Shown: piece after piece, positions 8,723-17,951 of the stretch
How positions within the stretch are numbered: position 1 is the stretch's first letter
Layout of the letters: every line of letters starts with the position of its first letter
Assembly: GCA_965279315.1 (NCBI GenBank)
Contig: OZ257145.1
Location: forward strand, 1,302,001-1,366,000
DNA length: 64,000 bases
Direction: 5' to 3'
Origin: JAPWJZ01 sp965279315
GTDB taxonomy: Bacteria > Pseudomonadota > Alphaproteobacteria > Micavibrionales > UBA2020
Translations under genes and position numbers: made by a program
The notes under the pieces: generated by a model
Database searches by the model: none
The model's input: only the letters and a program-made list of their open reading frames with translations
Told to the model about the DNA's origin: nothing

Positions 8723-9529
8723 CTAGATACCCAAAACGTCTTTCATCGAATAAAGCCCGGGTTTCTGCCCGCCCAGCCACAGCGCGGCACGGACCGCGCC
8801 CTTGGCGAACAGGGAACGGTCGGATGCCTTGTGCGAAAACTCGATGCGCTCGCCCGTGCCCGCGAAGGTCACGGTATGGTCGCCCACCACATCGCCGCCA
8901 CGAAACACCGAAATGCCGATGGCACCGACCGGGCGCGCGCCGATCTGGCCATAACGGGCAGGCACCATCGCATCGTCAAGGTTCACGCCGCGACCCTTGG
9001 CAACCGATTGCGCGAGCGCAAGGGCCGTGCCCGACGGCGCATCGATCTTATGGCGGTGATGCGCCTCGAAAATCTCGATGTCGTATTCGGTATCGAGCAT
9101 CGCGGCAGCTTTTTCAACCATCGAGATCAGCAGGTTCACGCCGACGCTCATATTCGCGGCCTGCAGGATGGGCGCTTTCTGCGCGGCCACTTTCAGCGCA
9201 GCCATTTCCGGCTCTCCCAGGCCTGTCGTGCCGACGACAAGCGCGCGGCCATATTCATGCGCCATCTGCGCATGTTCGATCAGCGCATCGGCGGTCGTGA
9301 AATCGATCAGCACATCGCAGGACTTGAACGCCTCATGCTTGCTGGTGGTGACGCAAGTGCCGCAGGGGTCGATCCCCAAGATGCCGCCCATATCCTTGCC
9401 CAGCGCCCAGCTTTTGTTGTGCTCGACCGCGTGATGCAGCGTGGCATGCGCATGCTGTTTGGAAAGGATTTCCCGCGCAATCATCTGACCCATGCGGCCA
9501 GCACCGCCCAGTACACCGATCTTGATCAT
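8723..9529 (-). CDS. dapB: 4-hydroxy-tetrahydrodipicolinate reductase
   Basis: NAD(P)H-dependent reductase of the lysine/diaminopimelate pathway, needed for peptidoglycan. The 268-residue protein has the N-terminal nucleotide motif GVLGGAGRMG (6-14), the cofactor-loop VGTTGL near 99-104, and the catalytic and substrate-binding block EAHHRHKIDAPSGTA (155-169), including H157, H158 and K161. Its ATG overlaps the TGA of the upstream secreted-protein gene (ATGA), so translation is probably coupled. Confidence 0.96.
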   Translation of the reverse strand: MIKIGVLGGAGRMGQMIAREILSKQHAHATLHHAVEHNKSWALGKDMGGILGIDPCGTCVTTSKHEAFKSCDVLIDFTTADALIEHAQMAHEYGRALVVGTTGLGEPEMAALKVAAQKAPILQAANMSVGVNLLISMVEKAAAMLDTEYDIEIFEAHHRHKIDAPSGTALALAQSVAKGRGVNLDDAMVPARYGQIGARPVGAIGISVFRGGDVVGDHTVTFAGTGERIEFSHKASDRSLFAKGAVRAALWLGGQKPGLYSMKDVLGI

Positions 9530-9945
9530 TCTTTTTCCCCGTCATTATTCGCGCTGAGTTCGCAGGTGATGTTATCAGGGCCCCAGTTAAAGGTCTTTTT
9601 CACGGGGATGGAAACGCCTGTCGACGCCGTTTCGGGCAGCGCGATCTGGACGGGCATGTTGTCGATCACGGTCAGTTGCGCGCCTTCGGGCGCGATGATC
9701 GTCAGGATGCCGTTTTCAAACGTGAATTTGTAATTGGGGGACGGCGTTTCCAGCACGCCCGTCAGCAAATACCCTTCGCCGGTTTTCACGATGGCGAAGC
9801 CGGGGGGGCTGCAGGTGCCGGCGGCAGGGGCGACGGGCATGGGATGCGGCTCTGGCTCCGCGCGGTCGGCGGCGACAAGCGCAAAAGCGGGTGCCGCCAG
9901 CAAAAACAAGGCACAGGCGATAAGGGGGGCAAGCTTGGTTTTCAT
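9526..9945 (-). CDS. Secreted hypothetical protein coupled to dapB
   Basis: With the start at 9945 the protein has 139 residues. It begins with a clear Sec signal peptide (MKTKLAPLIACALFLLAAPAFA) and is expected in the periplasm. AAGGAA lies 9 nt upstream of this ATG; an upstream in-frame ATG at 9954 is too close to that site, and a longer frame to 10014 would bury the signal. The mature part contains two cysteines and short beta-like stretches; I recognise no family. The stop overlaps the dapB start. Confidence 0.65.
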   Translation of the reverse strand: MKTKLAPLIACALFLLAAPAFALVAADRAEPEPHPMPVAPAAGTCSPPGFAIVKTGEGYLLTGVLETPSPNYKFTFENGILTIIAPEGAQLTVIDNMPVQIALPETASTGVSIPVKKTFNWGPDNITCELSANNDGEKE

Positions 9946-10031
9946 GGCGCGCATTTCCTTTCCCTGACTATCCTGAATCCGCGCGCGCTTGGCAAGTGGC
10001 CGCGGGTGGCTCAAGCGGGCAGAAATTGCGC

Positions 10032-10595
10032 TTACTGCGGCTTCAGCGAGGGCGGCGGTCGCCTTGCCTTGATGTCCTTCAGCGCGTCGATGTTTTTCTC
10101 GGATGTTTCGGCTTCTGCGACGGCGATGACGATTTCTTCCTGCACGCGCTTTTCAGCCTGCACTTTCACGGCGGCGGGTTTGCCTTCGTGCCAGACTTCG
10201 CCGTTGCGCCAGTATTCGTCCTGCCCGTTCGGACGTTCTTTCGCAGGGCCGTCTTCGCGGTGCAGCTTGTCGTTCTGGTACCAGTCATTATCCCCGTTGG
10301 GGCGCGTCACGGCAGGGCCGCCCACGCGGTGGCGCAGGCCGTTTTTGAAGTATTCGCGGCCGCCATCGGCCCATTCGATTGCCGCTTGGTCGCCCTCGCG
10401 GTGAAGCTCGCCGAATTTGAAGTATTTTTTCGTGCCGCTTTTCGCTTCATAAGCGGGCAGGCCATCATCGCGGTGTTCTTTCCAGTGAAAATACCAGGTC
10501 TGGTTGCCTTCCGCATCCTGCTGGCGGCCGGATTTGATGTTGAAAATGTTTTTCAAGCGGGCAATGACGTTCGACGGTTTCAACGGAAACTCCAT
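10032..10595 (-). CDS. HREDGPA-type tandem repeat protein
   Basis: Protein of 187 residues from the ATG at 10595. Residues about 30-140 hold five to six imperfect repeats of about 21 residues built on the pattern aromatic-x-x-NG-x-x-H-R-E-x-GPA, for example WYQNDKLHREDGPA and YWRNGEVWHEGKPA. They resemble MORN-like beta-hairpin repeats seen in some phage, viral and bacterial proteins, with no assigned function. A charged helical C-terminus follows. No signal peptide is visible. A GTG at 10616 would add seven residues but has no ribosome site. Confidence 0.65.
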   Translation of the reverse strand: MEFPLKPSNVIARLKNIFNIKSGRQQDAEGNQTWYFHWKEHRDDGLPAYEAKSGTKKYFKFGELHREGDQAAIEWADGGREYFKNGLRHRVGGPAVTRPNGDNDWYQNDKLHREDGPAKERPNGQDEYWRNGEVWHEGKPAAVKVQAEKRVQEEIVIAVAEAETSEKNIDALKDIKARRPPPSLKPQ

Positions 10596-10692
10596 AATAC
10601 AAAAAAGACGTGTCACTATAGGGGCTTATGGCAATGCGTCAAGCTGGTATTTAATTACATGATTATGATAATTCTTTTTCAGATTCTCGTCC

Positions 10693-10721
10693 TTGACAGA
10701 TATGACAAGCGGGCAATAGAT
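10693..10721 (+). promoter_or_regulatory. Sigma70-like promoter of aas
   Basis: TTGACA at 10693-10698, a 17-bp spacer, then ATAGAT at 10716-10721 (or TAGATT one base later). Transcription would begin near 10728, downstream of the in-frame ATG at 10723. This supports translation from 10774. Confidence 0.5.
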
Positions 10722-10773
10722 TATGGCATCTTTCAGATTCGACTTATTCATTTATATACGAGGTCGCTCCCCC

Positions 10774-13167
10774 ATGACCGAGACCGCCACCCCAGCTGCT
10801 ATCGATACTGACGCGTCCGAGACGGAAGACAACGACACCGCGTCGCTGCTGCCGAAAAAATCGTGGATGACGCGCCAGATGGACAGCGCCGTGCGCGGTG
10901 GCCTGCGTTTCATGTTCAAGACGCTGTTCGGCGCGAAAATCCGCGGCACCGAAAACTTCAAAGGTCTGGAAGGCAAGCCGACGCTGGTCATCGCCAACCA
11001 TGTATCTTTCATCGATGGCCTTCTGCTGGGCGCGACCATGCCGATCGAAGCGTCGTTTGCTATCGATACGGGCATGTATAACAAGATCATGAAAAACCCG
11101 ATGGTGCGTTTCAACCCCATCGCGAAATTTCTGCTCAACCGCATCGATTTCCACCCGCTCGACACCACCAAGCCGCAGGCGATCCGCGCGCTGACGAAAC
11201 TGGCGAAAGCCGGTCGCCCCGTGATGGTATTCCCCGAAGGCCGCCTGACCACGACCGGCACGCTGATGCAATCCTTCGGCGGTTCTTCCGTTGTGGCGGC
11301 GAATGCCGATGCGCATATTGTGCCGATCTATATGGACGGCCTGAACTTCCTCGCCAAAGGCCTGACGCGCCTGAAGGATTATCCGCACCGCCTGTTCCCG
11401 AAATTGTCGGTAACGGTGATGCCGCCTGTGAAGCTCGACATCCCGGCAAGCGCATCCGGCAAGGAACGCCGCCGCATTGCGGACGAGCAGATGGAAAAAA
11501 TCCTGCAGGAAATGCCCGTCAACGCGGTCGATCCCAACCGCACGCTTATCGAGGCGCTGCATGATGCCGCGCGCAATTTCGGTCGCAAGCGCGAAATGCT
11601 CGACGACCACAACCAGGAAGAAGCGCCGCTGACCTATGGCAAGATCCTGACCGGCATCTACGCGCTCGGCGCAAAACTGGCGAAGGTGACGACCAAGGGC
11701 GAAAACGTCGGCTTCCTGCTGCCGAATTCCAAAAAATCTCCCGTCGCGTTTTTCGCGCTGCATGCCTATGGCCGTGTGCCGACCATGCTGAACGCGAAGG
11801 CGGAAAAAGCCGACATGCTGTCCTATGTCACGACCGCGTCGCTGAAGACGATCGTGACCAGCCGCGAATTCGTGAAGCTTGCGAAGCTTGAAGAAAAGAT
11901 CGAGGAACTCGCGAAAACCACCAAGATCATTTACACCGAAGACGTGAAGGCGAAAATCGGCCTCGTCGATAAAATCGCGGGCCTGCTGCGCGGCAAGGGT
12001 TTGCTGCCCCGCCCGAAGGACGCGCCCAAGGGCCAAGACCCCGCCGCGATCATCTTCACTTCCGGCTCCGAAGGGCCGCCCAAGGGTGTTGTGCTGTCGT
12101 CGACCAACTTCCTGTCGAACGTCGCACAGGTCAATGCGGTCACGCCGATCCGCCCGACCGACAAGATTTTCAACTCCATGCCGATCTTCCATTCCTTTGG
12201 CTTGGCAGGCGGCCTCATCATGCCGATGCTGACCGGCGTGCGCAGCTTCCAGTTCCCGAACCCGCTGGCGGGCAAGGAAATCCCGAAACTCGCGTATTTC
12301 TATGATGCGACGATCATGTTCGGCACCGACACCTTCCTGAACCTCTATGCCCGCAGCGCGAATGACCGCGATTTCTCCGGCCTGCGCATGGTGTTTGCCG
12401 GGGCGGAACGGTTGCAGGATGAAACCTACAACACTTATGTCGACCGCTTTAACGTGCGCGTGAACAACGCCTATGGTTTGTCTGAAGCCGCGCCGGCGGT
12501 TGCCATGAACGTCCCCGGCGCGCATCGCCGCGGCACGGTCGGCAAATTCCTGCCCGGCATCGAAACCCGCATGGAACCCGTGCCGGATATGGAAGACAGC
12601 TTCCGCCTGTTCATCAAGGGCCCGAACGTGATGCTGGGTTACCTGAAAAACGACAACCCCGGCGTCATCCAGCCGCCGCCGGATGGCTGGCACGACACCG
12701 GCGATATCGTGAGCGTATCCAAGGAAGGCTACGTAAAGCTGACCGGCCGCGCGAAACGCTTCGCCAAAATCGGCGGCGAGATGGTCTCGCTCGACATGGT
12801 GGAAACGGTTGCGACTGCCGCATCACTGAACAAAGACGCAGCACACGCCGTCGTCCTGAAGCAGGATCCCGTGAACGGCGACTCAATCGCATTGTTCACG
12901 ACCGACCCCGCGCTGAAGCGTGAAGCGCTGACCAAGGCGGCCAACGAAGCGGGACGCTCCGTCCTCGGCCTGCCGAAAAACAACGAGATCTATGTGTTGC
13001 CGGAAATGCCCCGTTTGCCGACCGGCAAGACAGATTACGTCACCCTGCAAAAACGTTTGAAGGGTGATTTCAATGCGGCATCCGTGCCCGCATCCAACGA
13101 CAACCAGCAGAAACCGGAAGCACCCAAGGCCGACGCGCCGAAGGCAGCCGCAGGTCCTGCGTTGTAA
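10774..13167 (+). CDS. aas: Bifunctional lysophospholipid acyltransferase / acyl-ACP synthetase
   Basis: Membrane phospholipid-repair enzyme: the N-terminal domain re-acylates lysophospholipid and the C-terminal domain activates fatty acid on acyl carrier protein. At 797 residues it is somewhat longer than the 719-residue E. coli Aas. The PlsC-type domain shows NHVSFID (H-x4-D) near 78 and FPEGRLTTTG near 150. The adenylate-forming domain shows FTSGSEGPPKG near 427 and a terminal LPTGKTDYVTLQ. An Ala/Pro-rich tail of about 35 residues is extra. I chose the ATG at 10774 because the promoter overlaps the earlier ATG. A related AMP-ligase/PlsC fusion is the main alternative. Confidence 0.88.
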   Translation: MTETATPAAIDTDASETEDNDTASLLPKKSWMTRQMDSAVRGGLRFMFKTLFGAKIRGTENFKGLEGKPTLVIANHVSFIDGLLLGATMPIEASFAIDTGMYNKIMKNPMVRFNPIAKFLLNRIDFHPLDTTKPQAIRALTKLAKAGRPVMVFPEGRLTTTGTLMQSFGGSSVVAANADAHIVPIYMDGLNFLAKGLTRLKDYPHRLFPKLSVTVMPPVKLDIPASASGKERRRIADEQMEKILQEMPVNAVDPNRTLIEALHDAARNFGRKREMLDDHNQEEAPLTYGKILTGIYALGAKLAKVTTKGENVGFLLPNSKKSPVAFFALHAYGRVPTMLNAKAEKADMLSYVTTASLKTIVTSREFVKLAKLEEKIEELAKTTKIIYTEDVKAKIGLVDKIAGLLRGKGLLPRPKDAPKGQDPAAIIFTSGSEGPPKGVVLSSTNFLSNVAQVNAVTPIRPTDKIFNSMPIFHSFGLAGGLIMPMLTGVRSFQFPNPLAGKEIPKLAYFYDATIMFGTDTFLNLYARSANDRDFSGLRMVFAGAERLQDETYNTYVDRFNVRVNNAYGLSEAAPAVAMNVPGAHRRGTVGKFLPGIETRMEPVPDMEDSFRLFIKGPNVMLGYLKNDNPGVIQPPPDGWHDTGDIVSVSKEGYVKLTGRAKRFAKIGGEMVSLDMVETVATAASLNKDAAHAVVLKQDPVNGDSIALFTTDPALKREALTKAANEAGRSVLGLPKNNEIYVLPEMPRLPTGKTDYVTLQKRLKGDFNAASVPASNDNQQKPEAPKADAPKAAAGPAL

Positions 13168-13213
13168 GTTTTAAAAAACTTTAAAAAACCAACCCGAAAG
13201 AGAGTACAGACAG

Positions 13214-13828
13214 ATGACCGACCTCACCTCGAAATACCCGCAGCTCGCGAAGATTTTTGACGACCAGGACAAAATGTTCCAGTACATCATCGGCGACAAC
13301 ACGCCCGTGGAACTGAAAACCGTGCAGAACCGCGCGATCGACCTGATCGAACAGAACATCGACCGTTCTGACTCGGAAAAAGAAGCCCTTGCGGTTGGCG
13401 TCGTCCTGATGACGGCTGGCCCCTCGATCGTCGGCGATCCCCAGGAATTCGCCGCCGGCTACAGCAGCAACGTGAATGATTTCGTGACCGAACTCACGAA
13501 CGCAAGCCCGTTTGAAGCGCCCTCCACGAACATCAGCCAGGCTTCGACCGCCCTGTCGGTTGTCATGCTGCAAGACCTCGCCAAAGGCCTGCGCGAAGGC
13601 GCACTGCCGGAAGGCGCGCGCGAACAGCTGACGGAAGCCTTCACGCAGTCGACCGCACAGGAAGCCGTTGTGTTCCAGAACCTGAACGCACCGAAACTGC
13701 AGGCCGCATACGAAGCAGCCAAGCAAGGCCTCGCTTCCGAACTCGGCCTCGGCGCAGCACCCGCGAACAACAACGTGCCCGTGCCCCCGAAAAAGAAAAA
13801 CAACGGCGGTGGCAGCTTCGACCTCTAA
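13214..13828 (+). CDS. Hypothetical protein with C-terminal SFDL tail
   Basis: Acidic, helical protein of 204 residues without a signal peptide. I recognise no domain. After a helical body (about 1-175) comes a low-complexity linker with PVPPKKKNNGGG and the last four residues SFDL. The same ending occurs in the protein encoded at 28207-28908, and a close variant (GFNL) ends the ankyrin protein at 24449-25510. The gene is 46 bp downstream of aas and is followed by a strong terminator, so the two may be one transcript. Confidence 0.65.
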   Translation: MTDLTSKYPQLAKIFDDQDKMFQYIIGDNTPVELKTVQNRAIDLIEQNIDRSDSEKEALAVGVVLMTAGPSIVGDPQEFAAGYSSNVNDFVTELTNASPFEAPSTNISQASTALSVVMLQDLAKGLREGALPEGAREQLTEAFTQSTAQEAVVFQNLNAPKLQAAYEAAKQGLASELGLGAAPANNNVPVPPKKKNNGGGSFDL

Positions 13829-13853
13829 TCGAAACTGAACCCCGAAAAATCAA

Positions 13854-13887
13854 CCGCCCCGCAGCATCCCTGCGGGGCGGTTTTTTT
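13854..13887 (+). terminator. Rho-independent terminator after the SFDL gene
   Basis: Perfect 10-bp stem CCGCCCCGCA / TGCGGGGCGG (13854-13863 and 13871-13880), 7-nt loop, then seven T. It separates the aas unit from dnaK. Confidence 0.93.
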
Positions 13888-14090
13888 ATTGTGATCCATT
13901 GCCGCAAAACCCCCGTATAAAGCCTGAAAAGGGGCCGGAAACGGCTGCCAGAAAATGACTTCACTTCACGGCCAAAGGGTAGTAATTTCCTGCCTGAACG
14001 CTATCTTAGGCGCGTAAGTACTTGGGAATTGGGACGGGTGCTTGAATTCAAGGCCTGTCCTAAAAATTTGCCACTCGAAAAGGAAATAAA

Positions 14091-16064
14091 ATGAGCAAAA
14101 TCATCGGCATCGACCTTGGCACGACCAACTCCTGCGTCGCAGTGATGGAAGGCGACAAGGCTAAGATTATCGAAAATGCGGAGGGCGCGCGCACAACCCC
14201 CTCCATGATCGCCTTCACGAAAGACGGCGAACGTCTCGTCGGCCAGCCGGCAAAACGCCAGGCAGTCACGAACCCCGACAAAACCCTGTATGCGATCAAG
14301 CGCCTGATCGGCCGCCGCTTCAACGAGCCTGAAGTGCGCAAGATGGCTGAAAAAGCGCCCTTCAAAATCATCGAAGGCGATGGCGGCGCGGCATGGGTCG
14401 AAATCGACGGCGAAAAATTCGCGCCCTCGCAGATCTCCGCAATGGTCCTCCAGAAAATGAAGGAAACGGCTGAAAACTATCTTGGTGAAAAAGTCACCAA
14501 GGCGGTCATCACCGTGCCCGCATACTTCAACGACAGCCAGCGTCAGGCAACCAAAGACGCGGGCCGCATCGCGGGCCTTGACGTCCTGCGCATCATCAAC
14601 GAGCCGACGGCGGCGGCGCTCGCCTATGGCCTCGACAAGAAAAACACCGGCACGATCGCGGTTTACGACTTGGGCGGCGGCACGTTCGACGTGTCCGTCC
14701 TCGAAATCGGCGACGGCGTGTTCGAAGTGAAATCCACCAACGGCGACACGTTCCTCGGCGGTGAAGACTTCGACCTGCGCATCATCGACTTTCTCGCGGA
14801 TGAATTCAAAAAAGAACACAACATCGACCTGCGCAAGGACAAACTCGCGCTGCAGCGCCTGAAAGAGGCTGCGGAAAAGGCGAAGATCGAGCTGTCGTCG
14901 TCGGTGCAGACCGAAGTCAACCTGCCCTTCATCACGGCAGATGCGAATGGCCCGAAACACCTTGTCCTGACGATGAAGCGCGCGAAGCTGGAAGAGCTGG
15001 TCGGTGACCTGCTCATGAAAACGCTCGAACCCTGCAAAGCGGCGATCCGCGATGCGGGCGTCAAGGTCTCCGACATCGATGAAGTCGTTCTGGTAGGCGG
15101 CATGACCCGCATGCCCAAAGTGATCGAGATCGTGAAAGAGTTCTTTGGCAAGGAACCCCATCGCGGCGTCAACCCCGACGAAGTCGTGGCAGACGGCGCG
15201 GCGATTCAGGGCGGCGTGTTGGCCGGTGACGTGAAAGACGTCCTGCTGCTGGACGTGACCCCGCTTTCGCTCGGCATCGAAACGCTGGGCGGCGTGTTCA
15301 CCCGCCTGATCGAGCGCAACACCACGATCCCGACGAAGAAATCGCAAACCTTCTCGACCGCGGAAGACGGCCAGGGCGCTGTCACCATCCGCGTGTTCCA
15401 GGGGGAGCGTGAAATGGCGGCGGATAACAAAATCCTCGGCCAATTCGACCTCGTCGGCATCCCTACCGCCCCGCGCGGCGTGCCGCAGATCGAAGTCACC
15501 TTCGACATCGATGCGAACGGTATCGTGCAGGTATCGGCCAAGGACAAGGCAACCGGCAAGGAACAGCAGATCCGCATCCAGGCTTCGGGTGGTCTCTCCG
15601 ACTCCGACATCAAGCGCATGGTGAAGGAAGCGGAAGAAAACGCATCCGAAGACAAAAACCGCAAGGAAGCGGCGGAAACCAAGAACCGCGCTGAATCGCT
15701 CGTCCACTCGGCGGAGAAAACGCTGAAGGATGCGGGCGACAAGGCGCCGCAGGCGGAGCGCATGGCGGTTGAAAACGCCGTCGCGTCGCTGAAGGAAGTC
15801 ATGGGCGGCGATGATCTCGCGACCATCCGCAAGAAAACGGAATCCCTGCAGGAAGCGGCGATGAAACTGGGCGAGCTGCTGTATAAAGACGGCGGCGAAC
15901 CCGGCGGCGGCCCCGATATGTCCGGCATGGGTGGCGGTTCCGGCCCCACCGAATTCGGCGGCGGCACGGAACCCGGCGACGCGAAGGGCAAGGACGATTC
16001 AGAAATCGTCGATGCCGAATTCACGGAGGTCGACGAAAACGGCCGGAAGAAATCCGCGCATTAA
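14091..16064 (+). CDS. dnaK: Chaperone DnaK (Hsp70)
   Basis: ATP-dependent chaperone of 657 residues. The ATPase domain starts with IGIDLGTTNSCV; later signatures include VYDLGGGTFDVS near 195 and VLVGGMTRMPKV near 335. The linker DVLLLDVTPLSLG and the substrate-binding domain follow, and the C-terminus has the usual Gly-rich stretch and acidic end. AAGGA lies 8 nt before the ATG. The 262-bp upstream gap contains a perfect 12-bp palindrome CTTGAATTCAAG (14041-14052), but I could not find a convincing CIRCE or RpoH promoter. dnaJ and grpE follow. Confidence 0.98.
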   Translation: MSKIIGIDLGTTNSCVAVMEGDKAKIIENAEGARTTPSMIAFTKDGERLVGQPAKRQAVTNPDKTLYAIKRLIGRRFNEPEVRKMAEKAPFKIIEGDGGAAWVEIDGEKFAPSQISAMVLQKMKETAENYLGEKVTKAVITVPAYFNDSQRQATKDAGRIAGLDVLRIINEPTAAALAYGLDKKNTGTIAVYDLGGGTFDVSVLEIGDGVFEVKSTNGDTFLGGEDFDLRIIDFLADEFKKEHNIDLRKDKLALQRLKEAAEKAKIELSSSVQTEVNLPFITADANGPKHLVLTMKRAKLEELVGDLLMKTLEPCKAAIRDAGVKVSDIDEVVLVGGMTRMPKVIEIVKEFFGKEPHRGVNPDEVVADGAAIQGGVLAGDVKDVLLLDVTPLSLGIETLGGVFTRLIERNTTIPTKKSQTFSTAEDGQGAVTIRVFQGEREMAADNKILGQFDLVGIPTAPRGVPQIEVTFDIDANGIVQVSAKDKATGKEQQIRIQASGGLSDSDIKRMVKEAEENASEDKNRKEAAETKNRAESLVHSAEKTLKDAGDKAPQAERMAVENAVASLKEVMGGDDLATIRKKTESLQEAAMKLGELLYKDGGEPGGGPDMSGMGGGSGPTEFGGGTEPGDAKGKDDSEIVDAEFTEVDENGRKKSAH

Positions 16065-16093
16065 TTTCGGCACATTATCCGAAAGCATTTAAA

Positions 16094-16123
16094 GGGAGGG
16101 CGGCTGTTGAGGGCCGCTCTCCC
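16094..16123 (+). other. Intercistronic stem-loop between dnaK and dnaJ
   Basis: Arms 16094-16104 and 16113-16123 pair over 11 bp with one G-U wobble, and the loop is 8 nt. No T-run follows. Such hairpins between dnaK and dnaJ can lower downstream expression or protect the upstream message; that role here is inference. Confidence 0.55.
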
Positions 16124-16143
16124 GCTTCGGCACAGGGCATTAA

Positions 16144-17325
16144 ATGGCGAAAAAAGATTACTACCAGCTTCTGAACGTGGAAAAAAAAGTAAGCGCGGAC
16201 GAGCTCAAAAAAGCTTACCGCAAGCTTGCCATGCAGTATCACCCCGACAAAAACCCGGGCAATAAAGAAGCGGAAGCCAAGTTCAAGGAAATCAGCGAAG
16301 CCTACGGCATCCTGTCGGATGACCAGAAACGCGCGGCCTATGACCGTTTCGGCCATGGTGCGTTCGAGGGCGGCATGGGCGGCGGCGGACGTGGTGCAGG
16401 TGCAGGCGCAGGCGGCATGGGCGGCGGCTTCGGCGGCGCAGGGTTTTCGGACATCTTCGAGGAAATGTTCGGCGACTTCATGGGCCAGCAGCAGGGCGGC
16501 GCAGGCCGTGCGCGCGGCGGCGGCGAAAGCGCGCGTCGCGGCGCAGACCTCAGCCACGAATTCGAAGTGACGCTGGAGGAAGCGTTTGCCGGCAAGGAAG
16601 CCAAAGTCAAAACCGCGAGCTTCAACGCCTGCGGCGGCTGCAACGGCTCCGGCGCGGAAAAAGGCACGAAGCCCGAAGTTTGCGACACCTGCCGCGGCAC
16701 GGGCCGCATTCGCGCACAGCAAGGGTTTTTCACGGTCGAGCGCACCTGCCCCGGCTGCGGCGGCCAAGGCCAGACCATCAAGACCCCCTGCCATATCTGC
16801 GGCGGATCGGGCCGCAACCGCCAGGAAAAGACGCTGCAGGTTTCCATCCCTGCGGGCATTGAAGACGGTACGCGCATCCGCTTGGCCGGTGAAGGCGAAG
16901 CGGGCGTGCGCGGCGGCCCTGCGGGTGACCTGTACGTATTCCTGTCCATCCGTCCGCACCGTTTCTTCCAGCGCGAGGCCTCGAACCTGTTCTGCCGCGT
17001 GCCCGTGCCGATGACAACCGTCGCACTGGGCGGCACCATTGAAGTGCCGACGATTGACGGCAAGCGCATGAAGGTGACCATCCCCGCCGGCACGCAAACC
17101 GGCCAGCAATTCCGCCTGAAGGGCAAGGGCATGACGATTTTGCGCTCGCCCGTGCGCGGCGACATGTTCGTCGAGGTGCTGGTGGAAACGCCCGTGAATT
17201 TGACCAAGAAACAAAAAGAACTGCTGCAGCAATTCGCCGGCGACGCCCCCGACGACAAGACCAACCCGCAGTCATCCAGCTTCTTCGCCAAGGTCAAAGA
17301 CCTTTGGGAAGACCTGAAAGATTAA
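16144..17325 (+). CDS. dnaJ: Chaperone DnaJ (Hsp40)
   Basis: Co-chaperone of 393 residues that stimulates the DnaK ATPase and delivers substrates. Domain order is canonical: J-domain (1-70) with the HPD motif (YHPDKNPG), a Gly-rich region (about 75-125), the zinc-binding region with four C-x2-C-x-G-x-G repeats (CGGCNGSG, CDTCRGTG, CPGCGGQG, CHICGGSG) at about 160-230, and the C-terminal beta domains. It lies 79 bp after dnaK. Confidence 0.98.
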   Translation: MAKKDYYQLLNVEKKVSADELKKAYRKLAMQYHPDKNPGNKEAEAKFKEISEAYGILSDDQKRAAYDRFGHGAFEGGMGGGGRGAGAGAGGMGGGFGGAGFSDIFEEMFGDFMGQQQGGAGRARGGGESARRGADLSHEFEVTLEEAFAGKEAKVKTASFNACGGCNGSGAEKGTKPEVCDTCRGTGRIRAQQGFFTVERTCPGCGGQGQTIKTPCHICGGSGRNRQEKTLQVSIPAGIEDGTRIRLAGEGEAGVRGGPAGDLYVFLSIRPHRFFQREASNLFCRVPVPMTTVALGGTIEVPTIDGKRMKVTIPAGTQTGQQFRLKGKGMTILRSPVRGDMFVEVLVETPVNLTKKQKELLQQFAGDAPDDKTNPQSSSFFAKVKDLWEDLKD

Positions 17326-17342
17326 GCAAGAAGGATCGTGCC

Positions 17343-17945
17343 ATGACAAATCTCGACCCCGCAGCAAATGACGGCCTGCCCGAAGACCTCGATCCCACGC
17401 TGGGGGAAGCAGCCGGAGACGGCGGGCTTGCCGCAGCGCAGGCGAAAATCGCCGAGCTTGAAAAGAAAGTGGCCGAGATCAAGGACCAGGCCCTGCGCGC
17501 GCTGGCCGAAGCCGAAAACACCCGCAAGCGGTCGGAGCGCGACCGTCAGGACACCGCGAAATTCGCCAATTCGTCTTTCGCGCGCGACCTGCTGAGCGTC
17601 GCCGACAACCTGCGCCGCGCGCTTGCCGCCATCACGCCTGAATCGCGCGAAGCGAACCCGGAGCTGAAAAGCATCTATACCGGTGTCGAGATGACCGAAC
17701 GCGAATTGCTGAACATGTTCGAGCGCAACAACATTAAAAAGGTCGAGCCGATGGGCCAGAAATTCGACCCCAACCTGCATGAAGTGCTGTTCGAGGCCGA
17801 AGTGCCGGGCGCCGCCCCCGGATCTGTGGTGCAGGTGATAGAACCCGGCTACACCCTGCATGAACGCCTGCTGCGCCCAGCGCGCGTCGGCGTCGCCAAG
17901 GGCACCGAGACCGGATCGGGCAGCAACGTCGATCAGGAAGTTTAA
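17343..17945 (+). CDS. grpE: Nucleotide exchange factor GrpE (ordinary type)
   Basis: Protein of 200 residues that releases ADP from DnaK. An acidic N-terminus, a long coiled coil (about 30-90), the four-helix dimer region and the C-terminal beta-wing (KFDPNLHEVLFEAEV ... PGYTLHERLLRPARVGV) are all present. AAGGA lies 8 nt before the ATG at 17343; an open frame back to 17304 overlaps dnaJ and has no ribosome site. In many alphaproteobacteria grpE follows hrcA. Here it follows dnaJ, while a longer GrpE-like gene occupies the hrcA-linked position. Confidence 0.96.
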   Translation: MTNLDPAANDGLPEDLDPTLGEAAGDGGLAAAQAKIAELEKKVAEIKDQALRALAEAENTRKRSERDRQDTAKFANSSFARDLLSVADNLRRALAAITPESREANPELKSIYTGVEMTERELLNMFERNNIKKVEPMGQKFDPNLHEVLFEAEVPGAAPGSVVQVIEPGYTLHERLLRPARVGVAKGTETGSGSNVDQEV

Positions 17946-17951
17946 CACCGC

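Noticed and set aside
10723..10773. Upstream ATG for Aas
   Set aside because: The codon lies at the edge of the -10 element, so it would precede or coincide with the transcription start.
10744..12693. 649-residue open frame on the minus strand
   Set aside because: It is the antisense of aas, whose acyltransferase and adenylation motifs are intact. The frame is open because of GC-rich codon bias and its product is rich in His, Arg and Gln with no motifs.
14041..14052. CTTGAATTCAAG palindrome before dnaK as an RpoH or CIRCE element
   Set aside because: It contains a CTTGAA block, but no -10 of RpoH type is found at proper distance and it does not match CIRCE. A chance palindrome with an EcoRI-type core is as likely.
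14001..15707. 568-residue open frame opposite dnaK
   Set aside because: Antisense shadow of dnaK; no domain, no ribosome site, composition typical of reverse-frame readings.
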